Source: an uncultured Ruminobacter sp.
Lineage (GTDB): Bacteria; Pseudomonadota; Gammaproteobacteria; Enterobacterales; Succinivibrionaceae
Direction of reading: 5' to 3'
Assembly: GCA_900767005.1 (NCBI GenBank)
Contig: CAAFXL010000222.1
Coordinates: 1-5,273, forward strand
DNA length: 5,273 nucleotides
The position numbers and the translations under genes are program-made. Shown one piece after another: positions 1-5,273 of this stretch. Within the stretch, counting starts at the first letter, position 1. Each line of letters begins with the position of its first letter. Under the pieces are notes generated by a model that had not been told where the DNA came from, did no database searches, and saw only the letters and a list, made by a program, of their open reading frames with translations.

Positions 1-333
1 AAAAATTCCAGCCCTTTTTTATGCTTAATAATGACCTATTTTTATAAAACTTTTTAGGGGAATTACTTTTGGGAATTTTTAGATTTAAAGGCAAAATTAA
101 ATTTTTAAAAATATTAAAAAATACTTTAAAGATTGGGGAATTTATGAAACTAAATACCAAAATTCACGTTATAAGAATATAAGAAAAAATTATTGGATTA
201 GTGAGTTTTATCACCCACGTTTAATCTATATTTAGGTAAACTTTAAATAAAAATTGAAATACCTTTTAACTTGTAACTACTTAAATTTATAAGAGTTTTT
301 AAGGTTTTCAATAATAATGGAGAACTCTTAATT
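1..333. other. AT-rich non-coding region upstream of the vgrG operon
   Basis: I see no credible coding region here on either strand; the reading frames are short and of low complexity. The stretch is extremely AT-rich with many A- and T-tracts, including the 12-base palindrome atttttaaaaat at 101-112. Three similar GGGAATT-type words occur near 57-64, 71-77 and 135-142. A weak interrupted inverted repeat pairs gatta (195-199 region) with taatc (222-226), enclosing gtga/tcac. Such composition is typical of DNA bound by H-NS-like silencers, which often control T6SS genes in gammaproteobacteria, but that is inference. The extreme left edge (ccagcccttttttt-like) could be the 3' arm and U-tract of a terminator from a gene outside the window; this cannot be tested here. 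Confidence 0.6.
265..293 (+). promoter_or_regulatory. vgrG: weak candidate promoter for the vgrG operon
   Basis: TATAAG at 288-293 matches five of six bases of the sigma-70 -10 consensus. With a 17-base spacer the -35 position is TTTAAC at 265-270, which matches poorly (three of six). Transcription would begin near 300, leaving a leader of about 34 bases. In DNA this AT-rich, such matches arise by chance, and an activator or another sigma factor may be involved. The call is tentative. Confidence 0.22.
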
Positions 334-2412
334 ATGGCAAGTAAATTTACAGCTGATAATAGAAATGCGACCATAACAGTTAATGGTAAGGGTCCTTTTA
401 TTGTTACAAGAATGGATTTAAACGAGACTGTAAGTATTGGATCTGAAATGAAGGTCGAATTTTTATCAGATAAAATTCTACAATCTACCGATCTTGGACA
501 AGAAGTAAACGTATTATATAAAATTGATGGCAAAGATAATAAAGTTAATTTCTATTTAATTGGTACTAATATCAATTATGTTGGTTTTAGTGTTACTACC
601 AACATGAATCAATATGAAATCATTGCTCAAGACCCATTATCAATTTTAAAATTTGATAGTAGTTATCGCGTATTCCAAAAGAAAACCACCAAAGCAATCA
701 TTAATGAAGTTTGCCAAAAGGCAGGGATTGATAAATGGATTAAATTTTCGGTAAATGGTGAAGGAAAAAATCGCGATTACTGCTTACAATTTAATGAATC
801 AAGCTATGATTTCATTGCAAGATTGTGTGCTCAAGAAGGTTGGCATTTTCATTCAACTCATGAAAAGGCTGTAGAGGTCGTAATTGCTGATACTAATAAT
901 GTATTTAAAGATTGCAAAGAAAAGAAACTTTCTTATTTAAATCCTACAAGTAGTGTACTTAATTGCGTTAATTCTTGGGAAGGCAATTTAAATATTGGTA
1001 CTAATAGCGTATCACTTCAGGACTTTGCCTTTAAAAATGGTCAAACTTATAATAATAAAGCAGATTCTTCCTTTAAGCATTCATTAACCTTATTACGTAA
1101 TGGTTATGCAGCTGATACTAAGGATAAATCAGAAATTACTGATTTTTCTAAAGGTATGCTTGCTGGTTTAGATTGTGAAAAGGAAATGTTTAAATCATCA
1201 AGTAAGTTAATTACTTTAGCTAATGGTTTAAAGTTTAGCTTAGAAAATCATCCAGAGAAGTCATTTAATCAGGAATATATTATTGTTAGTATTGAGCATC
1301 ACTTAGTATTAGGTGATACCAGTACTGAAATTGAATATCATAATTCATTTTCTTGTATTCCTTCAAAGGTTGAATATAAGCCTCAAATGTTACCTAAACC
1401 AAAGTTTGCAGGAACTTTAACCGCAACGGTAACAGGACCAAGCGATAAAGAAATCTTTACTGATGATAAAGGTAATGTAAAAGTATTAATTCACTTTGAT
1501 GGTGAAACTAAGGCAGATGAAAATTCATCAATCTGGATTCCAGTTTGTCAGAGTGTAGCGGCTAATGGCTATGGTAATGTGTTCTTACCTCGTGTTGGAA
1601 CTACAGTAATTATTTCCTTCTTAAATGCTGATATTGATAAGCCAGTAGTTTTATCATCTTTATATACTGAGAATGAGAAATTACCATTTAGTTCAAGTTC
1701 TCAACAAGGCATTAAGACTCATAGCTTCCCTAATGCTGACGCTAATGCATGTAATGAACTAAGATTTGATGACCAAAAGGATCAAGAAGAAATCTATATT
1801 CATGCTCAAAAGGACATGAAGGTAGAAATTGAAAATGATTCTACTACTACTTTAAAAGGTAATAAGATCGTAACTATTGAAAAGAAGTACTCAACTAGTG
1901 CTAAGGAAGAGGTAGAACATAAGACTGAAAAGACTTATGCTATTAATTCAAAAGATAAGTTTAGTATTACTACAGACGCAGATTATGAGAATGTTACCAA
2001 GGGTAAGAATATCATAACTGTTACTGGTGATATTGAAGAAAGCACCAAGGGTAATTACAAGTTAGATGCTAAGAGTAATGCAACCATTAATGGTGATAAG
2101 ATTGAAATCACTGGTAAGTCAAAGATTGTGTTTAAGGTTGGTTCTTCATCAATTGAAATCTCTTCATCAGGCATTGAAATTAAAGCTTCAAAGGTTAAGA
2201 TTAATGGTTCACAAGGCGTTGATATTGAAGGCATGAAGATTAGTGCTAAAGGCTCAACTGGGGTTGATATTCAAGGTATGAACGTTAATGTTAAGGCTGA
2301 TGTTGGGGCTAATGTTAAGGGAACTATGGTTGAACTAAGTGGTTCTACCATGGCAACAGTTAAGGGCGGAGCAATGCTGAAGGCTAGTGGCGGTATCGCA
2401 ATGATTAATTAA
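334..2412 (+). CDS. vgrG: type VI secretion system tip protein VgrG (TssI)
   Basis: This 692-residue protein should trimerise into the T6SS spike that sits on the Hcp tube and is driven into target cells. Residues 1-355 form the gp27-like base, with the family block SYDFIARLCAQEGWHF at 157-172. Residues 361-450 are the gp5-like OB-fold: they begin TATVTGPSDKEIFTDDKG and continue through HFDG, DENSSIW, FLPRVGTTV and DKPVVL. Residues 474-495 hold the typical ELRFDD...EEIYIHAQKDM segment. From about 500 to the end, alternating polar and hydrophobic residues form the triple-stranded beta-helix needle. Residues 629-688 are four degenerate 15-residue repeats and the protein ends IAMIN, with no C-terminal effector domain. 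Length is normal for an unextended VgrG. The start is supported by GGAG at 319-322, eleven bases upstream (somewhat long), and by the start of the N-terminal domain. The PAAR gene downstream supplies the expected tip partner. Family identity is nearly certain; the cargo is unknown. Confidence 0.97.
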   Translation: MASKFTADNRNATITVNGKGPFIVTRMDLNETVSIGSEMKVEFLSDKILQSTDLGQEVNVLYKIDGKDNKVNFYLIGTNINYVGFSVTTNMNQYEIIAQDPLSILKFDSSYRVFQKKTTKAIINEVCQKAGIDKWIKFSVNGEGKNRDYCLQFNESSYDFIARLCAQEGWHFHSTHEKAVEVVIADTNNVFKDCKEKKLSYLNPTSSVLNCVNSWEGNLNIGTNSVSLQDFAFKNGQTYNNKADSSFKHSLTLLRNGYAADTKDKSEITDFSKGMLAGLDCEKEMFKSSSKLITLANGLKFSLENHPEKSFNQEYIIVSIEHHLVLGDTSTEIEYHNSFSCIPSKVEYKPQMLPKPKFAGTLTATVTGPSDKEIFTDDKGNVKVLIHFDGETKADENSSIWIPVCQSVAANGYGNVFLPRVGTTVIISFLNADIDKPVVLSSLYTENEKLPFSSSSQQGIKTHSFPNADANACNELRFDDQKDQEEIYIHAQKDMKVEIENDSTTTLKGNKIVTIEKKYSTSAKEEVEHKTEKTYAINSKDKFSITTDADYENVTKGKNIITVTGDIEESTKGNYKLDAKSNATINGDKIEITGKSKIVFKVGSSSIEISSSGIEIKASKVKINGSQGVDIEGMKISAKGSTGVDIQGMNVNVKADVGANVKGTMVELSGSTMATVKGGAMLKASGGIAMIN
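2218..2397 (+). repeat. vgrG: four degenerate 15-codon repeats in the VgrG needle
   Basis: Residues 629-643, 644-658, 659-673 and 674-688 align without gaps as 15-residue units. A glycine is fixed at unit position 5 (residues 633, 648, 663, 678), with Val or Ile at position 3 and a small or polar residue at position 2. The first two units begin VDIEGM and VDIQGM. In known VgrG structures the C-terminal region is an intertwined triple beta-helix, so these units are probably successive turns or strand pairs near the PAAR-binding end. The repeat is visible directly; its structural role is inferred. Confidence 0.7.
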
Positions 2413-2418
2413 TCATTG
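2399..2418. repeat. 20-base perfect palindrome across the vgrG stop codon
   Basis: Each half reads caatgattaa, and the two halves are exact reverse complements with no spacer. The palindrome includes the last codons and TAA stop of vgrG and the first six bases of the intergenic gap. It has only four G/C bases, so an RNA hairpin would be weak, and no T-run follows, so it is unlikely to be a terminator. It could be a protein-binding site or a chance product of AT-rich sequence. Confidence 0.6.
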
Positions 2419-2444
2419 AAAAAATTAAATAAGGATTAATTGAT

Positions 2445-3020
2445 ATGCAATTTAAAAAAATTAAAAATGAAACAGTTGAATCAATCTTAGCAACTTATGA
2501 ACCAAGTGATGAAATCTTAGAGGTAACTAACGCTAAGATGGCACCAGATGAATTTTTAAAAGTTGCGGTTGATAATGAACTATACATGGATGCTGTAGCA
2601 TTTTTAGCTCATGCCTTACCGCTTAGAGAAAGTATCTATTGGGCATATTTAACAGTAGCAACTTTAAAAGAAAAGTTTAATAGCCCAAAAGATAAAGAAA
2701 TCTTAATAGCTGTTGAGAATTGGTTTAAAAGCCCTGATGAAGCTAATCGCCGTGCGTGCGGGGCATTAGCTGAAGAACTAAAACTTAAAACTGGACCTGC
2801 GTGGCTAAGTGAAGCAGTATTTTGGAGTGGGGGAAGTATTCTTCCTCCGGGGCAACCAGACACGGAACCAGCTCAATACTTATATGCAAAAGCTGTTTCT
2901 GGTTCCGTAAATTTATCAGCAAGCTTAGATGAAAAAGAATTAAAAACTGTTCATGCTAATTTTAAGAAGGTTTTAAAGATTGGTTTTAACCTTGCCGAAG
3001 GCGGTAATGGTAAAATTTAA
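2445..3020 (+). CDS. DUF6931-like T6SS-associated protein
   Basis: This 191-residue protein has no visible signal peptide or transmembrane segment and is predicted cytoplasmic and mostly helical. It resembles the DUF6931 family, from memory of its motifs: LPLRESIYWAYL at 58-69, a middle WFKSPDEANRRA block at 93-104, and a glycine-proline segment at 126-137 with FWSGGSILPPGQ. Members of that family are found between vgrG and PAAR genes in other proteobacteria. I recall no established biochemical function. Its fixed place between spike and tip genes suggests a helper in spike assembly or effector loading, but this is inference. AAGGA at 2431-2435 lies nine bases upstream of the ATG. The gene begins 32 bases after vgrG and its stop touches the Shine-Dalgarno site of the PAAR gene, consistent with co-translation. 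An alternative is that it is itself a delivered protein; no catalytic motif supports this. Family call fairly sure, role unknown. Confidence 0.75.
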   Translation: MQFKKIKNETVESILATYEPSDEILEVTNAKMAPDEFLKVAVDNELYMDAVAFLAHALPLRESIYWAYLTVATLKEKFNSPKDKEILIAVENWFKSPDEANRRACGALAEELKLKTGPAWLSEAVFWSGGSILPPGQPDTEPAQYLYAKAVSGSVNLSASLDEKELKTVHANFKKVLKIGFNLAEGGNGKI

Positions 3021-3025
3021 GGAGG
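3019..3025 (+). promoter_or_regulatory. strong Shine-Dalgarno site of the PAAR gene
   Basis: AAGGAGG is a perfect anti-16S match placed six bases before the ATG at 3032. It overlaps the TAA stop (3018-3020) of the preceding gene, so ribosomes finishing that gene are well placed to reinitiate. It is much stronger than the sites of the two upstream genes, which hints at high tip-protein synthesis relative to the others. Confidence 0.85.
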
Positions 3026-3031
3026 TAAAGT

Positions 3032-3337
3032 ATGGGATTTCCAGCAGCTCGAGTTGGTGATATGCACATGTGCCCAATGGTTACCCCGGCAGGCCCTGTT
3101 CCGGTTCCACATGTGGGGGGACCAATTTTACCAGGCTCAAATGTTACAGTATTAATTGGGGGAATGCCTGCAGCAACTGCAACCCAAAGTTGTGTTTGTG
3201 TGGGTCCTCCTGATGTGATTGTAAAGGGGAGTACGACGGTAATGATTTCAAATTTACCAGCAGCAAGGACCCTTGATACTACAGCTCATGGTGGCACCAT
3301 TGTAATGGGGTGTCCTATGGTATTGATCGGTGGTTAG
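3032..3337 (+). CDS. PAAR domain T6SS spike-tip protein
   Basis: At 101 residues this is a minimal PAAR protein, expected to cap the VgrG trimer as a zinc-binding cone that sharpens the needle. The first PAAR motif, PAARVGDMHMCP, is at 4-15. The later copies are degenerate: PAATATQSC at 46-54 and PAARTLDTTAHGG at 76-88. Candidate metal ligands and conserved positions are H12, C14, H27, C54, C56, H86 and C94; the known PAAR site uses three histidines and a cysteine, and which residues bind here is not proven. VLIGG occurs at 40-44 and again at the very C-terminus (97-101). There is no N- or C-terminal extension, so it carries no fused toxin and its cargo, if any, must bind non-covalently. It is the last gene of the operon, 11 bases after the DUF6931-like gene and 35 bases before the terminator hairpin. 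Confidence 0.96.
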   Translation: MGFPAARVGDMHMCPMVTPAGPVPVPHVGGPILPGSNVTVLIGGMPAATATQSCVCVGPPDVIVKGSTTVMISNLPAARTLDTTAHGGTIVMGCPMVLIGG

Positions 3338-3364
3338 TCACTAGCAAAAATAAAACATATAAGC

Positions 3365-3404
3365 AAAAAAAAAGAGCATCCATTTTTGGATGCTCTACTT
3401 TTTT
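3365..3404. terminator. bidirectional intrinsic terminator between PAAR gene and lysC
   Basis: A perfect 10-base-pair stem, agagcatcca (3373-3382) with tggatgctct (3387-3396), encloses a TTTT loop. On the plus strand it is followed by ac and then six T (3399-3404). On the minus strand the nine A at 3365-3373 provide a U-tract directly after the stem. It therefore ends both the plus-strand spike operon and lysC, whose stop codon is at 3419-3421. The symmetric T-runs make this a clear double-acting terminator. Confidence 0.93.
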
Positions 3405-3418
3405 ATTTTAGAAAAAAA

Positions 3419-4795
3419 TTACTTAATAATTTCAGGATTGTTTTCAAGTAACTTATGATGTAACTGAGCGATACAATGTTCAGCTTGATCCTTATTAACA
3501 AGGAAGCATAAGTTATGAGAGCTTGCACCGTAGCAAATCATTCTGATATTTACATCAAGAATTGAAGAGAATACAGAAGCACCAGTACCGCTAACTTGGC
3601 TCATACCATTACCGATTAAAGCGATTAATGATAGGTCTTCGTCAATACGAACCTTACAGAAGCTCTTTAATTCGTTTAATAGCTTTTCACTTAGAACTGA
3701 CTGACCGTTAGACTGGCTACCAGTGTGGTCAATAGTTAGAGCAACACTTACTTCAGAGGTTGTAATTAAGTCTACAGAGATGCCATATTTTGCAAAAATA
3801 CTGAAAATATTAGCAAGGAAACCACAAGCACCGATCATGTTAGGGCTTTGTAGAGTTAATAGAACCTGATTACGTCTTAGGGCAACTGCACGGAAAGTAG
3901 GCTTTGAGTTAGTCTGTGAACGAACCCAAGTACCGCCTTCTTTAGGAGCCTTTGAAGAACCAACGAATACTGGAATATTACGACGAACTGCTGGGAAAAT
4001 TGTAGCAGGGTGTAAAACCTTAGCACCAAAAGTTGCCATTTCAGCAGCTTCTGAGAAGGTGATTTCAGGGATTACATGAGCTTCTTTTACTAGACGTGGG
4101 TCTGTAGTATAGATACCTGGAACATCAGTCCAAATTTCAATTGCTGAGCAGCTTGGAATTGCTTCACCAAGTAGAGCTGCAGAGTAGTCAGAACCACCAC
4201 GACCTAAAGTTGTAGTTTGACCGATAGCATTTGAACCAATAAAGCCTTGAGTTACAACGATGTTATCTTCTAATAATGGAAGAAGTTTTTCTTTGGCATT
4301 GTTACTTAGAACTTCAATAATTGGAGAAGCCTTACCAAAGCGATTATCAGTACGCATTACTGAACGTACATCGAACCATACAGCCTTAAAGCCCTTAGAC
4401 TTTAAAACTTCGGTAAATAGCTTGGTAGACATGATTTCACCGTAGGATACGATACGGTCTGTTAAAGCATCATCGTGTTCAACAATTGCGTGTTTTGCTA
4501 AATCACTGATTTCGTGAAGAAGCTTTTCGATTTCTGCAGTAATTTCAGCTGGCTTACCTAAATCATTTAGAATTGAAAATTCAATTGAAGTAAGCTTATT
4601 CATGCGTTCTTCGATGCTAGCTGGATCTAAAGAACCAGATGAAAGTTCAACTAAAAGATTGGTAACACCTGCACTTGCACTTAAAACAACAAGCTTAGTA
4701 TTTGGATTACTGGTAACGATATTTGCACAATTGCACATTGCCGGGTAGTTAGCAACGCTAGTACCACCGAACTTGGCAACACAAACTTGGTTCAT
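3419..4795 (-). CDS. lysC: lysine-sensitive aspartokinase III
   Basis: This enzyme phosphorylates L-aspartate with ATP to 4-phospho-aspartate, the first step toward lysine, threonine and methionine. The 458 residues are colinear with E. coli LysC (449 residues). Kinase-domain signatures are AKFGGTSV at 7-14, ALTDRIVSYGEIMS at 110-123, WFDVRSVMRTD at 140-150, TTLGRGGSDYSAALL at 195-209, WTDVPGIYTTDPR at 222-234 and ATFGAKVLHPAT at 254-265. The regulatory ACT region includes GFLANIFSIFAKYGISVDL at 325-343 followed by ITTSEVSVALT, which corresponds to the lysine-binding site of AKIII and appears intact, then IRMICYGASSHNLCFLV at 417-433. There is no homoserine dehydrogenase fusion, which argues against ThrA or MetL. 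The ATG is set by AGGAG five bases upstream and by alignment to the E. coli N-terminus. The gene stands alone, convergent with the spike operon, behind a lysine riboswitch, so it is controlled by lysine at both RNA and protein level. The C-terminus is slightly longer than in E. coli. Confidence 0.98.
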   Translation of the reverse strand: MNQVCVAKFGGTSVANYPAMCNCANIVTSNPNTKLVVLSASAGVTNLLVELSSGSLDPASIEERMNKLTSIEFSILNDLGKPAEITAEIEKLLHEISDLAKHAIVEHDDALTDRIVSYGEIMSTKLFTEVLKSKGFKAVWFDVRSVMRTDNRFGKASPIIEVLSNNAKEKLLPLLEDNIVVTQGFIGSNAIGQTTTLGRGGSDYSAALLGEAIPSCSAIEIWTDVPGIYTTDPRLVKEAHVIPEITFSEAAEMATFGAKVLHPATIFPAVRRNIPVFVGSSKAPKEGGTWVRSQTNSKPTFRAVALRRNQVLLTLQSPNMIGACGFLANIFSIFAKYGISVDLITTSEVSVALTIDHTGSQSNGQSVLSEKLLNELKSFCKVRIDEDLSLIALIGNGMSQVSGTGASVFSSILDVNIRMICYGASSHNLCFLVNKDQAEHCIAQLHHKLLENNPEIIK

Positions 4796-4800
4796 ATGAA

Positions 4801-4805
4801 CTCCT
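4801..4805 (-). promoter_or_regulatory. lysC: Shine-Dalgarno site of lysC
   Basis: AGGAG on the minus strand lies five bases before the ATG. It fixes the lysC start. The last three bases plus the following two (GAGUU, 4803-4799) can pair with AACUC at 4829-4825, a five-base-pair stem with a loop of about 21 nucleotides, which might mask the site; that pairing is weak and speculative. Confidence 0.85.
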
Positions 4806-4846
4806 AAATATTTAATAATGGTTTGAGTTACCTAAGGATAAAGCTT

Positions 4847-4869
4847 AAAAAGGCGGGTAAGTGTCCGCC
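4847..4869 (-). terminator. lysC: riboswitch-controlled intrinsic terminator in the lysC leader
   Basis: Read on the minus strand, GGCGG (4869-4865) pairs with CCGCC (4856-4852) around an eight-base loop, and five U follow (4851-4847). The stem shares its first two G (4869-4868) with the 3' strand of aptamer helix P1, so the terminator begins exactly where the aptamer ends. This is the usual layout of an OFF switch acting on transcription. The stem is short but pure G-C. About 50 bases separate it from the lysC start. Confidence 0.8.
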
Positions 4870-4883
4870 AGAAGCACTTCACC
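4856..4883 (-). promoter_or_regulatory. lysC: predicted antiterminator hairpin of the lysC riboswitch
   Basis: On the minus strand GGUGAAGUG (4883-4875) can pair with CACUUACC (4863-4856), giving eight base pairs with one bulged G. The 5' arm lies in the P5/P1 end of the aptamer, and the 3' arm covers the terminator loop and the first base of its 3' stem; the terminator 5' arm would be held in the loop. The structure therefore excludes both the ligand-bound aptamer and the terminator. It is a prediction from pairing by eye, without an energy calculation. Confidence 0.5.
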
Positions 4884-5032
4884 TTAGTGTGACAGCTTGA
4901 AGGATTCAGCCTCCACAGCCGACAGCTTTGAATTAATGCTATTATCATAAGCTGCCTCGGCTCTTCATTCCGTTTCACTAAATTACAAGCATGTCGACTT
5001 TTAGTGATATCTAAGAAGAGCGCCTCTTCTGG
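4868..5032 (-). ncRNA. lysC: lysine riboswitch (L-box) aptamer
   Basis: The minus-strand leader of lysC carries the conserved parts of the lysine riboswitch in the right order. P1 is CCAGAAG (5032-5026) with CUUCUGG (4874-4868). The AGAGGCGC junction follows, and P2 pairs GCUCUUC with GAAGAGC. An inner P2 helix pairs UCACUAAA with UUUAGUGA. Next come GCCGAGG and P3 (CAGCUU with AAGCUG), then the highly conserved GGCUGAAUCC around P4, and GCUGUCAC...GUG of P5. The same strings occur in the E. coli lysC leader. The RNA binds L-lysine directly in its five-way junction; binding stabilises P1, which here should allow the adjacent terminator to form and lower lysC expression. The position directly upstream of lysC confirms the assignment. 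Confidence 0.96.
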
Positions 5033-5061
5033 TCTTAATATGTTCTTAAGAATTGTCGATG

Positions 5062-5090
5062 AAAATACATGTTTTTTTGATATTTGTCAA
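5062..5090 (-). promoter_or_regulatory. lysC: sigma-70 promoter of lysC
   Basis: On the minus strand a perfect -35 box TTGACA (5090-5085) is followed by exactly 17 bases and a -10 box TATTTT (5067-5062, four of six). Transcription should start near 5055, about 23 bases before the riboswitch aptamer, so the complete aptamer is transcribed. An AT-rich tract lies just upstream of the -35 box and could act as an UP element. No other candidate near the riboswitch is as good. Confidence 0.8.
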
Positions 5091-5196
5091 ATAATTTTAT
5101 TTAATTAGGTTAAAAAAATTTTGAGGAAAGTTTTTAGACTTCTTAGTTTGATTATGACTTTTAGTAAGTGGGGGAAATTTTTAAGAAATTTAATAT

Positions 5197-5267
5197 GGCA
5201 AACCAATAAAATGATTTAAATCACATTAAATTTTGAGCAGTAAATTGCCAATTTTATTGGTTTTGCC
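5197..5267. repeat. imperfect inverted repeat near the right edge
   Basis: The left arm GGCAAACCAATAAAAT (5197-5212) and the right arm ATTTTATTGGTTTTGCC (5251-5267) are reverse complements apart from one extra base in the right arm, with 38 bases between. On the plus strand TTTT follows the right arm. A smaller alternative hairpin, CCAAT/ATTGG around TTT, lies at 5248-5260. No plus-strand gene in the window ends here, so a simple terminator role is not supported. It may be a regulatory or mobile-type repeat. Confidence 0.55.
5210..5225. promoter_or_regulatory. CRP/FNR-like palindrome
   Basis: AATGA-TTTAAA-TCACA matches eight of ten defining bases of the CRP consensus TGTGA-N6-TCACA, with one perfect half-site. 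Its core TGATTTAAATCA (5212-5223) is a perfect 12-base palindrome that also fits the inner part of the FNR consensus TTGAT-N4-ATCAA. It lies about 120 bases upstream of the lysC -35 box, far for direct activation there, and fits better as part of the control region of a gene to the right. Chance occurrence in AT-rich DNA is possible. Confidence 0.35.
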
Positions 5268-5273
5268 TTTTAA

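Noticed and set aside
1..20. Possible 3' half of a terminator at the left edge (agccc followed by a T-run)
   Set aside because: The matching 5' arm would lie outside the window, so a hairpin cannot be shown.
243..533. Minus-strand 96-codon open frame across the vgrG start
   Set aside because: It overlaps the certain start of vgrG in antisense, has no ribosome binding site of note, and its translation resembles no family I recognise.
2636..2863. Minus-strand 75-codon open frame inside the DUF6931-like gene
   Set aside because: It is fully antisense to a gene with conserved motifs and good translation signals; it is a frame shadow.
4260..4445. Plus-strand 61-codon open frame inside lysC
   Set aside because: It is antisense to the conserved kinase domain of lysC and has no independent support.
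3419..4795. Bifunctional aspartokinase-homoserine dehydrogenase (ThrA or MetL type)
   Set aside because: The protein ends after the ACT region at 458 residues and has no dehydrogenase domain; the closest pattern is LysC, and the lysine riboswitch agrees.
5197..5273. Inverted repeat at the right edge as the end of an insertion sequence or MITE
   Set aside because: No transposase, target-site duplication or second copy is visible, and the arms are close together, so a mobile element cannot be supported.
5245..5273. Possible plus-strand promoter TTGCCA-N17-TTTTAA at the right edge
   Set aside because: The -10 matches only three of six bases and no gene start is within view.

Overview
The window looks like chromosome from an AT-rich gammaproteobacterium. 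The aspartokinase is colinear with the lysine-sensitive LysC (AKIII) of enterobacteria and is preceded by a lysine riboswitch. The other genes are structural parts of a type VI secretion system (T6SS). An assignment below class level is not supported by this sequence alone; AT-rich gut- or host-associated lineages such as Orbales, Pasteurellales or Succinivibrionaceae are possible, but that is inference.

Layout: positions 1-333 are a very AT-rich non-coding region upstream of a three-gene plus-strand cassette. The cassette holds a VgrG spike protein (334-2412), a DUF6931-like protein of unknown function (2445-3020) and a short PAAR tip protein (3032-3337). The genes are 32 and 11 bases apart and each has its own ribosome binding site, so they most likely form one operon. 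A strong hairpin at 3373-3396, with T-runs on both sides, ends this operon and also the convergent lysC gene.

The minus strand carries lysC (3419-4795). Its 5' leader holds, in transcription order, a promoter (5090-5062), a lysine riboswitch aptamer (5032-4868), an intrinsic terminator (4869-4847) and a Shine-Dalgarno site (4805-4801). High lysine should favour the terminator and shut off lysC, in parallel with allosteric inhibition of the enzyme. Positions 5091-5273 are non-coding and hold an imperfect inverted repeat with a CRP/FNR-like palindrome inside it. They may belong to the control region of a gene to the right.

How the genes work together: the VgrG trimer and the PAAR cone should form the sharpened tip of the T6SS needle. 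The DUF6931-like protein, encoded between them, probably helps assemble or load this tip, but its role is not established. No toxin, immunity protein or other T6SS core gene is visible, so the cassette appears to be a stand-alone spike module beside a housekeeping lysine-pathway gene. The least understood element is the DUF6931-like protein; the most instructive regulatory element is the riboswitch with a predicted antiterminator.
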